Of a stretch of DNA of 8,228 nucleotides, positions 1 to 6,170 are shown piece by piece; within the stretch, counting starts at the first letter, position 1; each line of letters starts with the position of its first letter. Source of the DNA: Desulfobacteraceae bacterium. GTDB lineage: Bacteria > Desulfobacterota > Desulfobacteria > Desulfobacterales > Desulfobacteraceae. The notes under the pieces are model-generated. The model did no database searches, was not told the DNA's origin, and saw nothing but the letters and a program-made list of their open reading frames with translations. The position numbers and the translations under genes are program-made. The stretch lies in assembly GCA_024225895.1 (NCBI GenBank), contig JAAEMC010000085.1:1-8228 (forward strand), written 5' to 3'.

Positions 1-2
1 TA

Positions 3-41
3 TCTCATGACGGATTCCCCCGAAATGTTAAATTTACCCCA
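3..41. repeat. Left copy of a ~40-bp imperfect direct repeat
   Basis: The first 14 bases (TCTCATGACGGATT) are identical to 2701-2714. A 6-base stretch then differs at four places, followed by nine identical bases (AAATGTTAA), a short divergent stretch with a one-base gap, and a shared CCCCA. The two copies lie in the same orientation about 2.7 kb apart and bracket the glycosyltransferase, the flavoprotein and the endonuclease IV remnant. Such a repeat could be a remnant of insertion-sequence ends, an attachment-site pair or a recombination scar. No transposase or integrase is visible to decide between these. Confidence 0.75.
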
Positions 42-266
42 TAGTTGAATGGTTGGGAATTAAATCCCTGCTACCACCTTTGAAGACAATGTGAGTTAGG
101 ACAATATTAATAATAATTTAACCTCTGTAGGAGTAATCTCCACAAAAAAGAGTAAAATAACATGAAAATTGGAATGATATACACCTTTCCGATTGATATT
201 TGTCCGTATATACATGATATTTTCACTTAAAGTTGAATAATAATTGTTCACCAGAAAGGTATCGGC
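42..266. other. AT-rich leader region before the glycosyltransferase gene
   Basis: This stretch carries no convincing gene. It is clearly more AT-rich than the gene that follows. A 22-codon reading frame at 162-230 begins MKIGMIYTF, like the first strand of a nucleotide-binding fold, but it stops at once and has only a weak ribosome site. A possible -35 (TTGATA, 193-198) has only poor -10 matches 16 to 18 bases downstream. A ribosome binding site for the glycosyltransferase (AAAGG, about 255-259) lies a few bases before its ATG. I see no RNA gene or strong hairpin. Confidence 0.5.
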
Positions 267-1547
267 ATGAAGATTCTAATTGTGACGATTGGTACACGAG
301 GTGATGTTCAACCTTATGTTGCATTGGGCCGAGCACTGATGGAGTCCGGCAATGAAGTCACCATTTGCACCTGTGCGCACTTCGAGCCCTTCGTGCGGGA
401 GTACGGTTTAGGCTATGCCTACGTTAACAACGACTTTATCGATTTCATGCACACACCAGAGGGGAAGGTCATTCTCGGGAATGCGGGAAGCTTCTGGGAG
501 ACCCTGGTAACTGTAGCGCCTATGATCTCAAAGCTTGGGAATCTCCAGGAGCGGCAGATGGCAGACGTCTGGGCGGCGTGCAAGAAGATAGCTCCGGATC
601 TGATTCTGTACCATATGAAGGCTCTCGGTGCGCCAGACTTTGCCGAGAAACTCGGGGTGCCATGCATGCTGGCCTTCTTCCTCCCACTGTATGTGCCGAC
701 AACCAGATTCCCAGCGATGGGATTCCCCAATCTTCCCTTAGGACCTGGGTATCGTTGGCTGACCTATCAGTTCATTAGAAGGATATTGATTATGATGACC
801 AAGAGAGTCAGGAAGTGGCGCACGCAGCACGGGCTAGCCCCACGCAGCCCCGGTTTAAGGATGCGGCTTCCGGATGGCCGTCCGATCCCAGCGTTGCATG
901 GATTCAGCCGACATGTAATCCCGCGTCCGGAAGATTGGGCTGAGACTGCAACTGTGACGGGTTACTGGTTTCTCGACCAAGCTGAGCACTGGAATCCTCC
1001 AAAATCCTTGACCGAGTTCTTGTCAAGTGGTGAACCGCCAGTGTACTTTGGGTTTGGAAGCATCTTCGGCCGTGATCCGAAGCATGTCACGCAGCTCATT
1101 TTGGAAGCAGTCCGGCGTACCGGAGTGCGAGCGGTTCTTGCCCGGGGTTGGGGTGGTCTTGAACCAACTGCGTCAGTACAATCAGAATCAGTAATGTTCA
1201 TTGAAGCCGCACCGCATAGTTGGCTCTTCCCGCAGGTCAGTGCTGTAGCGCACCATGGTGGATGCGGAACGACTGCCGCCGGACTGCTGGCAGGGAAACC
1301 GAGCATTATCTGTCCGTTTTTCGGAGACCAACCCTTCTGGGGGCGGCACGTAGAGCGCCTCGGAGCTGGGCCGTCTCCAATACCACAGAACAGGCTAACC
1401 GTTGAGCGTCTGAGTCACGCTATTGAAGTGGTGATGAATGACTCAACGATGCGCCAAAACGCTGCTACATTGGGCGGCCGTCTCCGAAAGGAAAACGGCA
1501 CATCTAACGCAGTAGCATTCATAACTCAATGGATGAACAGCCAGTGA
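267..1547 (+). CDS. GT1-type (UGT/sterol-glucosyltransferase-like) glycosyltransferase
   Basis: The protein (426 aa) is a complete two-domain GT-B enzyme expected to transfer a sugar from an NDP-sugar to a lipid or other small acceptor in the cytoplasm. Residues 1-24 hold the N-terminal strand and glycine-rich loop (MKILIVTIGTRGDVQPYVAL), typical of the GT28/UGT group. The C-terminal donor site is seen at H329-H330-G331-G332, followed by GTT and then PFFGDQPFWG at 350-359, the classic sugar-nucleotide signature. Length is normal for the family. An AAAGG ribosome site precedes the ATG. The acceptor cannot be told from sequence; sterols, hopanoids, carotenoids, macrolides and rhamnolipid precursors are all used by relatives. 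The gene is visibly GC-richer than everything around it and stands alone, which suggests horizontal transfer as cargo. No secretion function is implied. Confidence 0.9.
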   Translation: MKILIVTIGTRGDVQPYVALGRALMESGNEVTICTCAHFEPFVREYGLGYAYVNNDFIDFMHTPEGKVILGNAGSFWETLVTVAPMISKLGNLQERQMADVWAACKKIAPDLILYHMKALGAPDFAEKLGVPCMLAFFLPLYVPTTRFPAMGFPNLPLGPGYRWLTYQFIRRILIMMTKRVRKWRTQHGLAPRSPGLRMRLPDGRPIPALHGFSRHVIPRPEDWAETATVTGYWFLDQAEHWNPPKSLTEFLSSGEPPVYFGFGSIFGRDPKHVTQLILEAVRRTGVRAVLARGWGGLEPTASVQSESVMFIEAAPHSWLFPQVSAVAHHGGCGTTAAGLLAGKPSIICPFFGDQPFWGRHVERLGAGPSPIPQNRLTVERLSHAIEVVMNDSTMRQNAATLGGRLRKENGTSNAVAFITQWMNSQ

Positions 1548-1703
1548 TTCCACGAGTTGTGAAGAACATCAAGGGGTGAAAATGGCGAATCATGGGTTGT
1601 ACTTGACCGTCGCCTTTACGCCGCCAAGTGAACCTATCTGTTAAATTCTATTATATGGTTTTTAAAAAGTCCCAAAAAAGATAAGGGGAATACAGCCCTC
1701 ATA
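1548..1703. other. Intergenic junction with change of base composition
   Basis: The GC-rich style of the glycosyltransferase continues to about 1640 and then changes abruptly to AT-rich sequence. A 20-codon frame at 1582-1644 (MANHGLYLTVAFTPP...) starts with ATG after a good AAGGGG ribosome site. It ends just at the composition change, so it could be the truncated start of a lost gene. From about 1650 the bases already read in the frame of the downstream flavoprotein. I see no clear terminator hairpin. Confidence 0.5.
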
Positions 1704-2363
1704 TTGAATCCATTCATCAGCGGTATGAAAGACGCGGGCGCAGAAGTTGAACTTCTCTATACAAAGAGCCTGAATGTTAAACCCTGTTTGACATGCTCTG
1801 CCTGTATGATGAATCCGGAAGGTGCGTGCGTCCAGGATGATGATATGAAAGAACTTATGCCTAAATTTAAATCCGCAGATATCTGGGTGTTTGGAACGCC
1901 GGTATATAGCGATGCAATTTCATCTGGTCTTAAAATAATACTTGAAAGAACATTGCCTATACTGGCACCTTTCCTGGAAATAAGAGATGGGCACTCAAGA
2001 TACCGCCTCAGAAGTGATTCAGGGAAAGGTGAAATAGTACTGGTTTCAAGCTGCAGTTTATGGGAAAAAGAAAACTTTAAGCCGCTTGAACAACATATTT
2101 GTGCATTGTCTGAAAATTTTGGAAAAAAATATTCCGGCTCTCTTCTCAGGCCCCATGCTTCAATCCTGCCGGGTATGATAGAAAATAAGGCTCCTGTTGA
2201 TAATATTTTCGAAGCTGCCAAGAACACTGGTACAGAGCTTATTTCAAAAGGGGAAATACTGGAAACTAATCTTGAAACCATCAGCCGTCCCTTATTACCC
2301 CTTGAGGCATATACTCAGACCATGAATGATTATTTTAATTCTACGATTAAACAAATATCATAG
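1704..2363 (+). CDS. Iron-sulfur flavoprotein-like NAD(P)H-dependent FMN reductase, 5' end damaged
   Basis: The product belongs to the flavodoxin-fold NADPH-dependent FMN reductase family, in the branch resembling archaeal iron-sulfur flavoprotein. C28, C31, C34 and C42 form a CX2CX2CX7C cluster motif, as expected for a [4Fe-4S] ligand set. T65-P66-V67-Y68 and S74-G75 match the FMN-binding TPVY...SG loop. The C-terminus (ETISRPLLPLEAY...) looks complete. The N-terminus is not: the first strand and phosphate loop that should read roughly GSPRK-GNT lie before the only usable start here, a TTG with no well-spaced ribosome site. The upstream in-frame codons 1665-1703 (KSPKKDKGNTALI) keep part of that loop. 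The only nearby ATG (1655) is in another frame and stops after nine codons. A small deletion or frameshift near 1660-1670 is likely, so the gene may be dead. Confidence 0.7.
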   Translation: MNPFISGMKDAGAEVELLYTKSLNVKPCLTCSACMMNPEGACVQDDDMKELMPKFKSADIWVFGTPVYSDAISSGLKIILERTLPILAPFLEIRDGHSRYRLRSDSGKGEIVLVSSCSLWEKENFKPLEQHICALSENFGKKYSGSLLRPHASILPGMIENKAPVDNIFEAAKNTGTELISKGEILETNLETISRPLLPLEAYTQTMNDYFNSTIKQIS

Positions 2364-2545
2364 AAAAATTTGATAACATAATTGGTTTGAATAAACTTGC
2401 GGTGTTTCATCTCAATGATTTGATGTTTGAAAATGCATCTTATAAAGATGGACATGTTTCAACAGGTAAAGGCTATATGGGTGTTCAAGCTTTTCATTAT
2501 ACTTCCGGCGATGACAAGCTTGAACATACCCCTATCCTAACTTAA
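2363..2545 (+). pseudogene. nfo: C-terminal fragment of an endonuclease IV (Nfo) gene
   Basis: This frame has no start codon and begins inside the stop codon of the flavoprotein gene. It translates to EKFDNIIGLNKLAVFHLND, then a diverged stretch, then KDGHVSTGKGYMGVQAF, ending PILT-stop. In endonuclease IV, an AP endonuclease of base-excision repair, the C-terminal part reads ...IGL..L..FHLND, then a VDRH..IG.G.IG..AF block, then P.ILET. The H of HLND and the D-x-H pair, all metal ligands in the family, are still recognisable. The final ligand Glu of ILET is lost because the frame reads ILT-stop. The first roughly 200 residues are absent. It is therefore a diverged remnant without function. 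Identification rests on motif recall, not on a search. Confidence 0.6.
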
Positions 2546-2700
2546 GGATATACAGTCTCTAAGAGATATTAGTCTCGATCTTGTAAAATTCAAATATCAG
2601 CGTTCCATAATGATACGTTAACTTTTTGCTCCGGACATTGCATAGAATCATGCAAGGGTCCATGGATATTTAATCTGAAGGACCATTTTATTTTTTAAAT
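2546..2700. other. Non-coding AT-rich stretch with short hairpins
   Basis: No coding frame is convincing here. The stretch contains a small palindrome (TCTCTAAGAGA), the hairpins listed separately at 2633-2696, and a T-rich tail just before the right direct-repeat copy. It separates the decayed cargo from the 3' end of icmT, so both flanking transcripts converge on it. Confidence 0.5.
2633..2696 (+). terminator. Hairpin pair followed by a T-rich tract, possible terminator
   Basis: TTGCAT (2638-2643) and ATGCAA (2650-2655) form a perfect 6-bp stem with a 6-nt loop, extended by GGAC (2633-2636) against GTCC (2658-2661) across a small bulge. The alternative pair GGTCC (2657-2661) with GGACC (2680-2684) is followed at once by TTTTATTTTTT (2686-2696), the arrangement of a weak intrinsic terminator for plus-strand transcripts. 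The two stems share bases and would exclude each other. The stems are short, so termination is uncertain. Confidence 0.35.
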
Positions 2701-2740
2701 TCTCATGACGGATTTACCTTAAATGTTAATTGGAACCCCA
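2701..2740. repeat. Right copy of the ~40-bp imperfect direct repeat, overlapping the icmT 3' end
   Basis: This copy matches 3-41 with a 14-base and a 9-base identical block and a shared CCCCA. It covers the stop codon and the last five sense codons of icmT on the minus strand, so the end of that gene is contributed by the repeat. This makes it a likely junction point of an insertion or recombination event. Confidence 0.75.
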
Positions 2741-2989
2741 CCTTGCTCTTTTCCTCATTAAATTCCTGTCATTGACCGGCCTTATTTTTCCGATGAGGCG
2801 GGTTCGAAAAAGCCGCCAGCAGACCATGGGAGTGATGCGCCAACGCTGGAGAAGAATAAAAAACACGCACCCTGCCACTGCAATATAAAAAGTCCAGAAG
2901 GCCATGTGCAGCGCCCAGATGGATAGGGGTAAAAGTGATCTTGCATCAACAAAAAAAAATTTCGGGGTTCTTGCAGTATCACGCCACAT
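2726..2989 (-). CDS. icmT: IcmT/TraK-like type IVB secretion inner-membrane protein
   Basis: The protein (87 aa) matches IcmT of Dot/Icm systems and TraK of IncI plasmids in length and pattern. It opens WRDTARTPKFFFVDARSLLPL, where the family reads WRDSAR...FF.IDA....PL. Hydrophobic residues about 18-47 (LLPLSIWALHMAFWTFYIAVAG onward) form one or two membrane segments, and a basic tail follows. IcmT is needed for substrate export and, in Legionella, for pore formation. The start is supported by a strong AGGAGG nine bases upstream. It overlaps the end of dotB by 11 bp, so the two are translationally coupled. A run of nine T in codons 11-14 is a possible slippage point. The last residues (WGSN) come from the direct repeat, so the native C-terminus may have been replaced. 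Confidence 0.85.
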   Translation of the reverse strand: MWRDTARTPKFFFVDARSLLPLSIWALHMAFWTFYIAVAGCVFFILLQRWRITPMVCWRLFRTRLIGKIRPVNDRNLMRKRARWGSN

Positions 2990-4112
2990 GTTTTAACGCC
3001 TCCTGTTCATGCTGTATGGCTGCAAAATCATCTTTGCTGATCAGTCCGGCATCATATTTTTTCTGAGCATTTGAAAGAAGGGTTTCACCATGTATTTCCA
3101 CCATTTGCCGTATGGTGGGAATAAATTGGGTAATCGGGGTATCAAAAAGCTGATTTCTTAAAGATGAATCAAAGACCAGCCATTCTTTTACAGGCACCCT
3201 CCCGCCCTTTGTGCAAGGTAAAAGCCGCTGCTGGACAATAAGTCTTAGGCTGGAAATAAGGGTGGACGCAACCTGGTGCTGCATGGTGTCCGGAAATACA
3301 TTGATGATCCTGGAGGGTGTTTCTGCAACACTTCTGGTATGAACCGTTGAATAGGCAGCCACACCGATTTCAGCAGCTTCTATCATGCCCCGCAAGGTTT
3401 CCCGATCCCTGGATTCTCCCACCAATATCACATCAGCCGCCCGCCTGGCCGCATTCTTACTAGTTCGTTGAAAACTCGACAAATGAACGGGAATCTCTGT
3501 TTGAACCAGGGGGCCTTTTGGGTTTTGTAAAGACATTAAGTCAAATTCAATGGGGTGCTCATAAGTCAATACATGGCGGGGCTGTGTTTCTCTTATATGC
3601 CTTAAAATGGAGGCCAAAAGCGTACTTTTCCCAGAGCCCATGACACCTGTGACCAGCACCAGTCCATTATTGGGAAAGGCAGCTTTAAAAATTTGCTGTT
3701 CCACTTGCAGTTCACTTAGCTTGGGAGGAAGCGAAGGCATTGTTCTCATCACCAGACTGGCTCCGATGGCAAAACCATCCCTGCACGCTGTTGCATTGGC
3801 ACGGAACCGGATGCGGTCAATTTTATTTAGTTTAATCTCATAGGCAAAATCGAGATCTTCCCCGCCTTTTAACATGGCGGATGCAGAAGGGTTGGAACTG
3901 ATACTGTCAACAAGACCCATGATTTCATCGCTGGCAAGGATATTTTGGGTTATAGTCTGCCATTGCCCGTGGATTCTCACCCAGATCGGAGAATTTGGTA
4001 ATAAATTGATATCTGAGGCCCCAAGGCCTGATGCCCAGATCAGAAGTCCGTCAAAATCCTGGGGCAGCCATGACCCTATTGGTTCTTGCTTGTATGTACA
4101 ATCGGTGTCCAT
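2979..4112 (-). CDS. dotB: DotB/TraJ secretion ATPase
   Basis: This is the cytoplasmic hexameric PilT/VirB11-type ATPase that energises type IVB secretion at the inner membrane. Residues 1-130 form the N-terminal domain. The Walker A loop G156-VMGSGKS-T164 places the catalytic lysine at K162. The Asp-box TYEHPIEF lies at 183-190, Walker B (DVILVGESRD, E233) at 227-236, and the His-box STVHT (H258) with SVAETPSRIINVFP at 255-274. Length (377 aa) and the K162 position equal those of Legionella DotB, which supports the chosen ATG. That start overlaps dotC by 37 bp and has an AAGG-type ribosome site inside dotC. All catalytic motifs look intact, so the enzyme should be active. A PilT retraction ATPase is the main alternative, but the dotC and icmT neighbours rule it out in practice. 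Confidence 0.95.
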   Translation of the reverse strand: MDTDCTYKQEPIGSWLPQDFDGLLIWASGLGASDINLLPNSPIWVRIHGQWQTITQNILASDEIMGLVDSISSNPSASAMLKGGEDLDFAYEIKLNKIDRIRFRANATACRDGFAIGASLVMRTMPSLPPKLSELQVEQQIFKAAFPNNGLVLVTGVMGSGKSTLLASILRHIRETQPRHVLTYEHPIEFDLMSLQNPKGPLVQTEIPVHLSSFQRTSKNAARRAADVILVGESRDRETLRGMIEAAEIGVAAYSTVHTRSVAETPSRIINVFPDTMQHQVASTLISSLRLIVQQRLLPCTKGGRVPVKEWLVFDSSLRNQLFDTPITQFIPTIRQMVEIHGETLLSNAQKKYDAGLISKDDFAAIQHEQEALKHVA

Positions 4113-4960
4113 TGTTCTGCCTTGTTAAAAGTTGCTTGTTTGGTAATCCTGAATACTTTTTGATTGACATCCAGGGTTTTGCCGTTGACCTGAATCCCTA
4201 CATTGCCCTGGGCAAAAAACGGCACACTGATAATATCCTGGAGTGCCAGCATTTTATAAGTTAAAAGCCCTTTAAAATCCCGGGTCAAACGATTTAAATT
4301 AGCAACAAAAACCCTGTCTGCCTGCTTGATGCCTGAATTCCACCCCTTTTGAACAGCCTCTTTCCATATAGCCTGTTCTTCATCATTCCTGGGAAGCAAA
4401 AGATTACTGATGGTTTCCTGTACTGTAAAAATTTGAAGCAGGTAGCTTCGCCAGTCCGGCGGTGCTGAAACAATCCTGGCCTGGGAAATTATTTTATAAA
4501 TTACCTGGGTTTCAATGGATTTTTCTTTGGATTCCAGGCGAAGGGAGTTGTTGCTCTCCGCGATGATCGGGGGAAAAAGTCGTCCCCCGTGTTCCAATAG
4601 CAGTTTAAAATTATAAATCCGGTCCAGCTTATGTGCATGGATATCTAAAAAATCATTGATTTGATCATACCGGAATTTCACACCTGCCTGCACTCCTGCA
4701 ATACCAGCCGCTTCCTTGATGGAACGGATTCTCAAGGCATTTTTTCTGGCAAGTTTTTCAAATGCCTGGATCCCGCTCTCTTCTTTTTGTTTTTGGCCAT
4801 CACCTTCTGAAGCTATTGGCACTGTGCCCATGGGATCCCCGGCATAAACACGTTCTTTCAATTTTGCTAAAGGGCTTGGTGCTTCTTGTGCCAAAAGCCA
4901 CGACGGCAGCAAAATTGGCAGCAGAATCAACAATAAAATACCAGGCTGTCTTATTCTCAT
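4076..4960 (-). CDS. dotC: DotC/TraI outer-membrane core component without lipobox
   Basis: DotC and DotD are partner proteins that place the DotH secretin in the outer membrane. The protein (294 aa) has a signal peptide (residues 1-24, hydrophobic 8-23, likely cleavage after LLA). A long conserved body follows, with family-typical stretches such as AGVQAGVKFRYDQIN (about 89-103), LDRIYNF, LLEHGGRLFPPII, SAPPDWRSYL, and the block ending IWKEAVQKGWNSGIKQAD. Near the C-terminus LNRLTRDFKGLLTYKML matches the LARLKRDYEGMILYRKL region of Legionella DotC. Known DotC proteins are lipoproteins with a cysteine at the cleavage site. Here the whole protein contains no cysteine, so it should be a soluble periplasmic protein or be held by DotD/DotH alone. 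The ATG overlaps the dotD stop as ATGA, which indicates coupling. Confidence 0.93.
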   Translation of the reverse strand: MRIRQPGILLLILLPILLPSWLLAQEAPSPLAKLKERVYAGDPMGTVPIASEGDGQKQKEESGIQAFEKLARKNALRIRSIKEAAGIAGVQAGVKFRYDQINDFLDIHAHKLDRIYNFKLLLEHGGRLFPPIIAESNNSLRLESKEKSIETQVIYKIISQARIVSAPPDWRSYLLQIFTVQETISNLLLPRNDEEQAIWKEAVQKGWNSGIKQADRVFVANLNRLTRDFKGLLTYKMLALQDIISVPFFAQGNVGIQVNGKTLDVNQKVFRITKQATFNKAEQWTPIVHTSKNQ

Positions 4961-5463
4961 TTCATCTTTTCCACATAGACTAATTCAATGGTTTTCACGG
5001 ATTCATGTACCACTATCCCTATGTTTTCACCCGCCTGCCACCCCATATCCTGAAGCACTTCATAGGCTGGCTTCCCTTTGGCATTGATATGGATCAACAC
5101 CTGCTGCACCGGAGTACTCCCGGACTTCTTAAATTTATAGCCAATCTCTTGAGCCAAAACTTTTGCCGCAGGCTCAATGGGGCCTGCCCATTTTAATGTC
5201 AGCATCTTGTTCAAGGATTGGTCCTTCGGCGTTTCCGGAGTTTTTATGCTGTCCAGCAATTCTTTATTTTTTTGTTGTTTGATCCGCGTCAGCTTCACAA
5301 GATCCTGATGAATGCTTTGGGCATGTTCATTTAAAAGTTGCGACAGCCTTTCATGGGGAGGGGGTTCAACAACCGGCTTGGCCTTTTTATTAAATGATAT
5401 GCAGGAACACAATAAAGGTAAAAGCATCATCATAACCATCCATTTTAAAATCAATCTTTTCAT
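4957..5463 (-). CDS. dotD: DotD/TraH outer-membrane lipoprotein
   Basis: DotD is a small lipoprotein with a C-terminal secretin N0-like domain that works with DotC to target and stabilise the DotH ring. From the start chosen here the protein is 168 aa. It has a basic n-region (MKRLILK), a hydrophobic core and the lipobox LCSC, with the lipidated cysteine at residue 21. A charged, coiled-coil-prone linker (HERLSQLLNEHAQSIHQDL...) follows, then the conserved domain ending with GWQAGENIGIVVHES and TIELVYVE. Two in-frame ATGs further upstream (5472 and 5490) would add 3 or 9 residues. I prefer 5463 because it gives a standard signal peptide and because the AGG before the other two sits only one base away. 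The 5' end lies in an 18-bp tandem repeat. Transcription likely starts from the promoter at 5539-5568. Confidence 0.88.
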   Translation of the reverse strand: MKRLILKWMVMMMLLPLLCSCISFNKKAKPVVEPPPHERLSQLLNEHAQSIHQDLVKLTRIKQQKNKELLDSIKTPETPKDQSLNKMLTLKWAGPIEPAAKVLAQEIGYKFKKSGSTPVQQVLIHINAKGKPAYEVLQDMGWQAGENIGIVVHESVKTIELVYVEKMK

Positions 5464-5492
5464 ACTCGTCATACCTGTTATACTTGTCATAC
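5455..5492 (-). repeat. Two 18-bp tandem units across the dotD start codons
   Basis: On the minus strand AACAGGTATGACAAGTAT is followed immediately by AACAGGTATGACGAGTAT, 17 of 18 bases identical. The unit is six codons long and in frame, reading TGMTSI then TGMTSM. Each unit brings an ATG preceded by AGG at one base. The second unit also supplies the AGG that lies ten bases before the third ATG, the probable real start. Confidence 0.85.
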
Positions 5493-5538
5493 CTGTTTCA
5501 CTAATATTTTGGTTTTAGCCATCTTATACCCTAAAAAT

Positions 5539-5568
5539 ATTATACCCTTGGTCCTTGGAATCCAACAA
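5539..5568 (-). promoter_or_regulatory. Probable sigma-70-type promoter for dotD-dotC-dotB-icmT
   Basis: On the minus strand a perfect -10 TATAAT (5544-5539) lies 18 bases after a weak -35 TTGTTG (5568-5563). Its core GGGTATAATAT is shared with the promoter in front of the transglycosylase operon. A second GGGTATAA follows 15 to 20 bases downstream (TATAAG, about 5529-5524). The leader to dotD would be about 70 bases. Confidence 0.5.
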
Positions 5569-5592
5569 GCAATTTTCCGGGTCCCTTGAAAT

Positions 5593-6087
5593 TCATTTCA
5601 TTTTTTTAAAAAGATTATTACGGACGCTTGAACCAGAATCCTTAACATTCATATGTACTCCGGGATCATTACTTCCGAAATTGAACGAGCCATCCACACC
5701 GAATCCCGAGACCTCCTCGGATATTGTTGAATTCACCTCGTCAACGGCATCTTCAACAGCATTGCTTATGATTTCGCATCCTTGAGCAAGCAGGCCATTA
5801 ATGAGCCCTCCAAACGATGGTATGGTGATCAGTATTTCCGGCGAAGAAAAACTATCAATGACGCTGAGGCATTGCTCAATCGATTCGAAATCAGGCGGTG
5901 TAACGTTTGTCTCAAAACTGACAGTCAATTCCTGCAATAACCGGTTCCTTTCCTGATTAATCAAACTGGTCATCTCTTCAGGGCATTCGATGACATTTTC
6001 ACAGTCGGTATCATTTTGTGCATAACACACGGGTACTGCAAAAAACATTGCCGAAAGAATACAAATAAGACATATCTTTTTTCTCAT
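5593..6087 (-). CDS. Secreted four-cysteine protein of unknown family
   Basis: I do not recognise this protein (164 aa). Residues 1-22 form a clear signal peptide (MRKKICLICILSAMFFAVPV, then CYA), with cleavage likely after A23. The mature part is acidic and carries four cysteines at 29, 35, 73 and 104, enough for two disulfide bonds in the periplasm. A helical stretch at 38-56 (EEMTSLINQERNRLLQELT) and an amphipathic run at 104-124 (CEIISNAVEDAVDEVNSTI) are followed by a Gly/Ser/Asn-rich tail (GFGVDGSFNFGSNDPG). A strong AAGGAG eight bases before the ATG supports the start. It sits upstream of dotD in the same direction and divergent from the transglycosylase, so it is probably an accessory or envelope part of the secretion apparatus. 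An effector or pilus-related protein cannot be excluded. Confidence 0.75.
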   Translation of the reverse strand: MRKKICLICILSAMFFAVPVCYAQNDTDCENVIECPEEMTSLINQERNRLLQELTVSFETNVTPPDFESIEQCLSVIDSFSSPEILITIPSFGGLINGLLAQGCEIISNAVEDAVDEVNSTISEEVSGFGVDGSFNFGSNDPGVHMNVKDSGSSVRNNLFKKMK

Positions 6088-6142
6088 AAATTTTACTCCT
6101 TATATAAGGTATCAAACTTGTTTATTATTTCATTTACCTGCT

Positions 6143-6170
6143 TTGCCGGTATCGAAATTTGGGGTATAAT
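6143..6170 (+). promoter_or_regulatory. Promoter of the transglycosylase-dotM-dotL operon
   Basis: A -35-like TTGCCG (6143-6148) and a perfect -10 TATAAT (6165-6170) are separated by 16 bases. Transcription would start near 6177, giving a leader of about 30 bases. The -10 lies inside a 16-bp palindrome, so a bound regulator would block it. Confidence 0.6.

Noticed and set aside
162..230. 22-codon frame MKIGMIYTF... before the glycosyltransferase
   Set aside because: The ribosome site is weak, there is no recognisable domain and the frame ends after 22 codons. It looks like chance or a remnant, so it was not listed as a gene.
962..1306. Minus-strand frame of 114 codons inside the glycosyltransferase
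   Set aside because: It is antisense to the donor-binding domain, has no motif and is typical of shadow frames in GC-rich genes.
1757..2281. 174-codon minus-strand frame opposite the flavoprotein
   Set aside because: The plus strand carries the cluster cysteines and FMN loop, while the minus frame shows no family pattern.
5546..5592. Terminator between the secreted protein gene and dotD
   Set aside because: Only short repeats (GAAAT..ATTTC, CCAAGG twice) are present, with no GC stem followed by a T-run, so read-through into dotD is equally likely.
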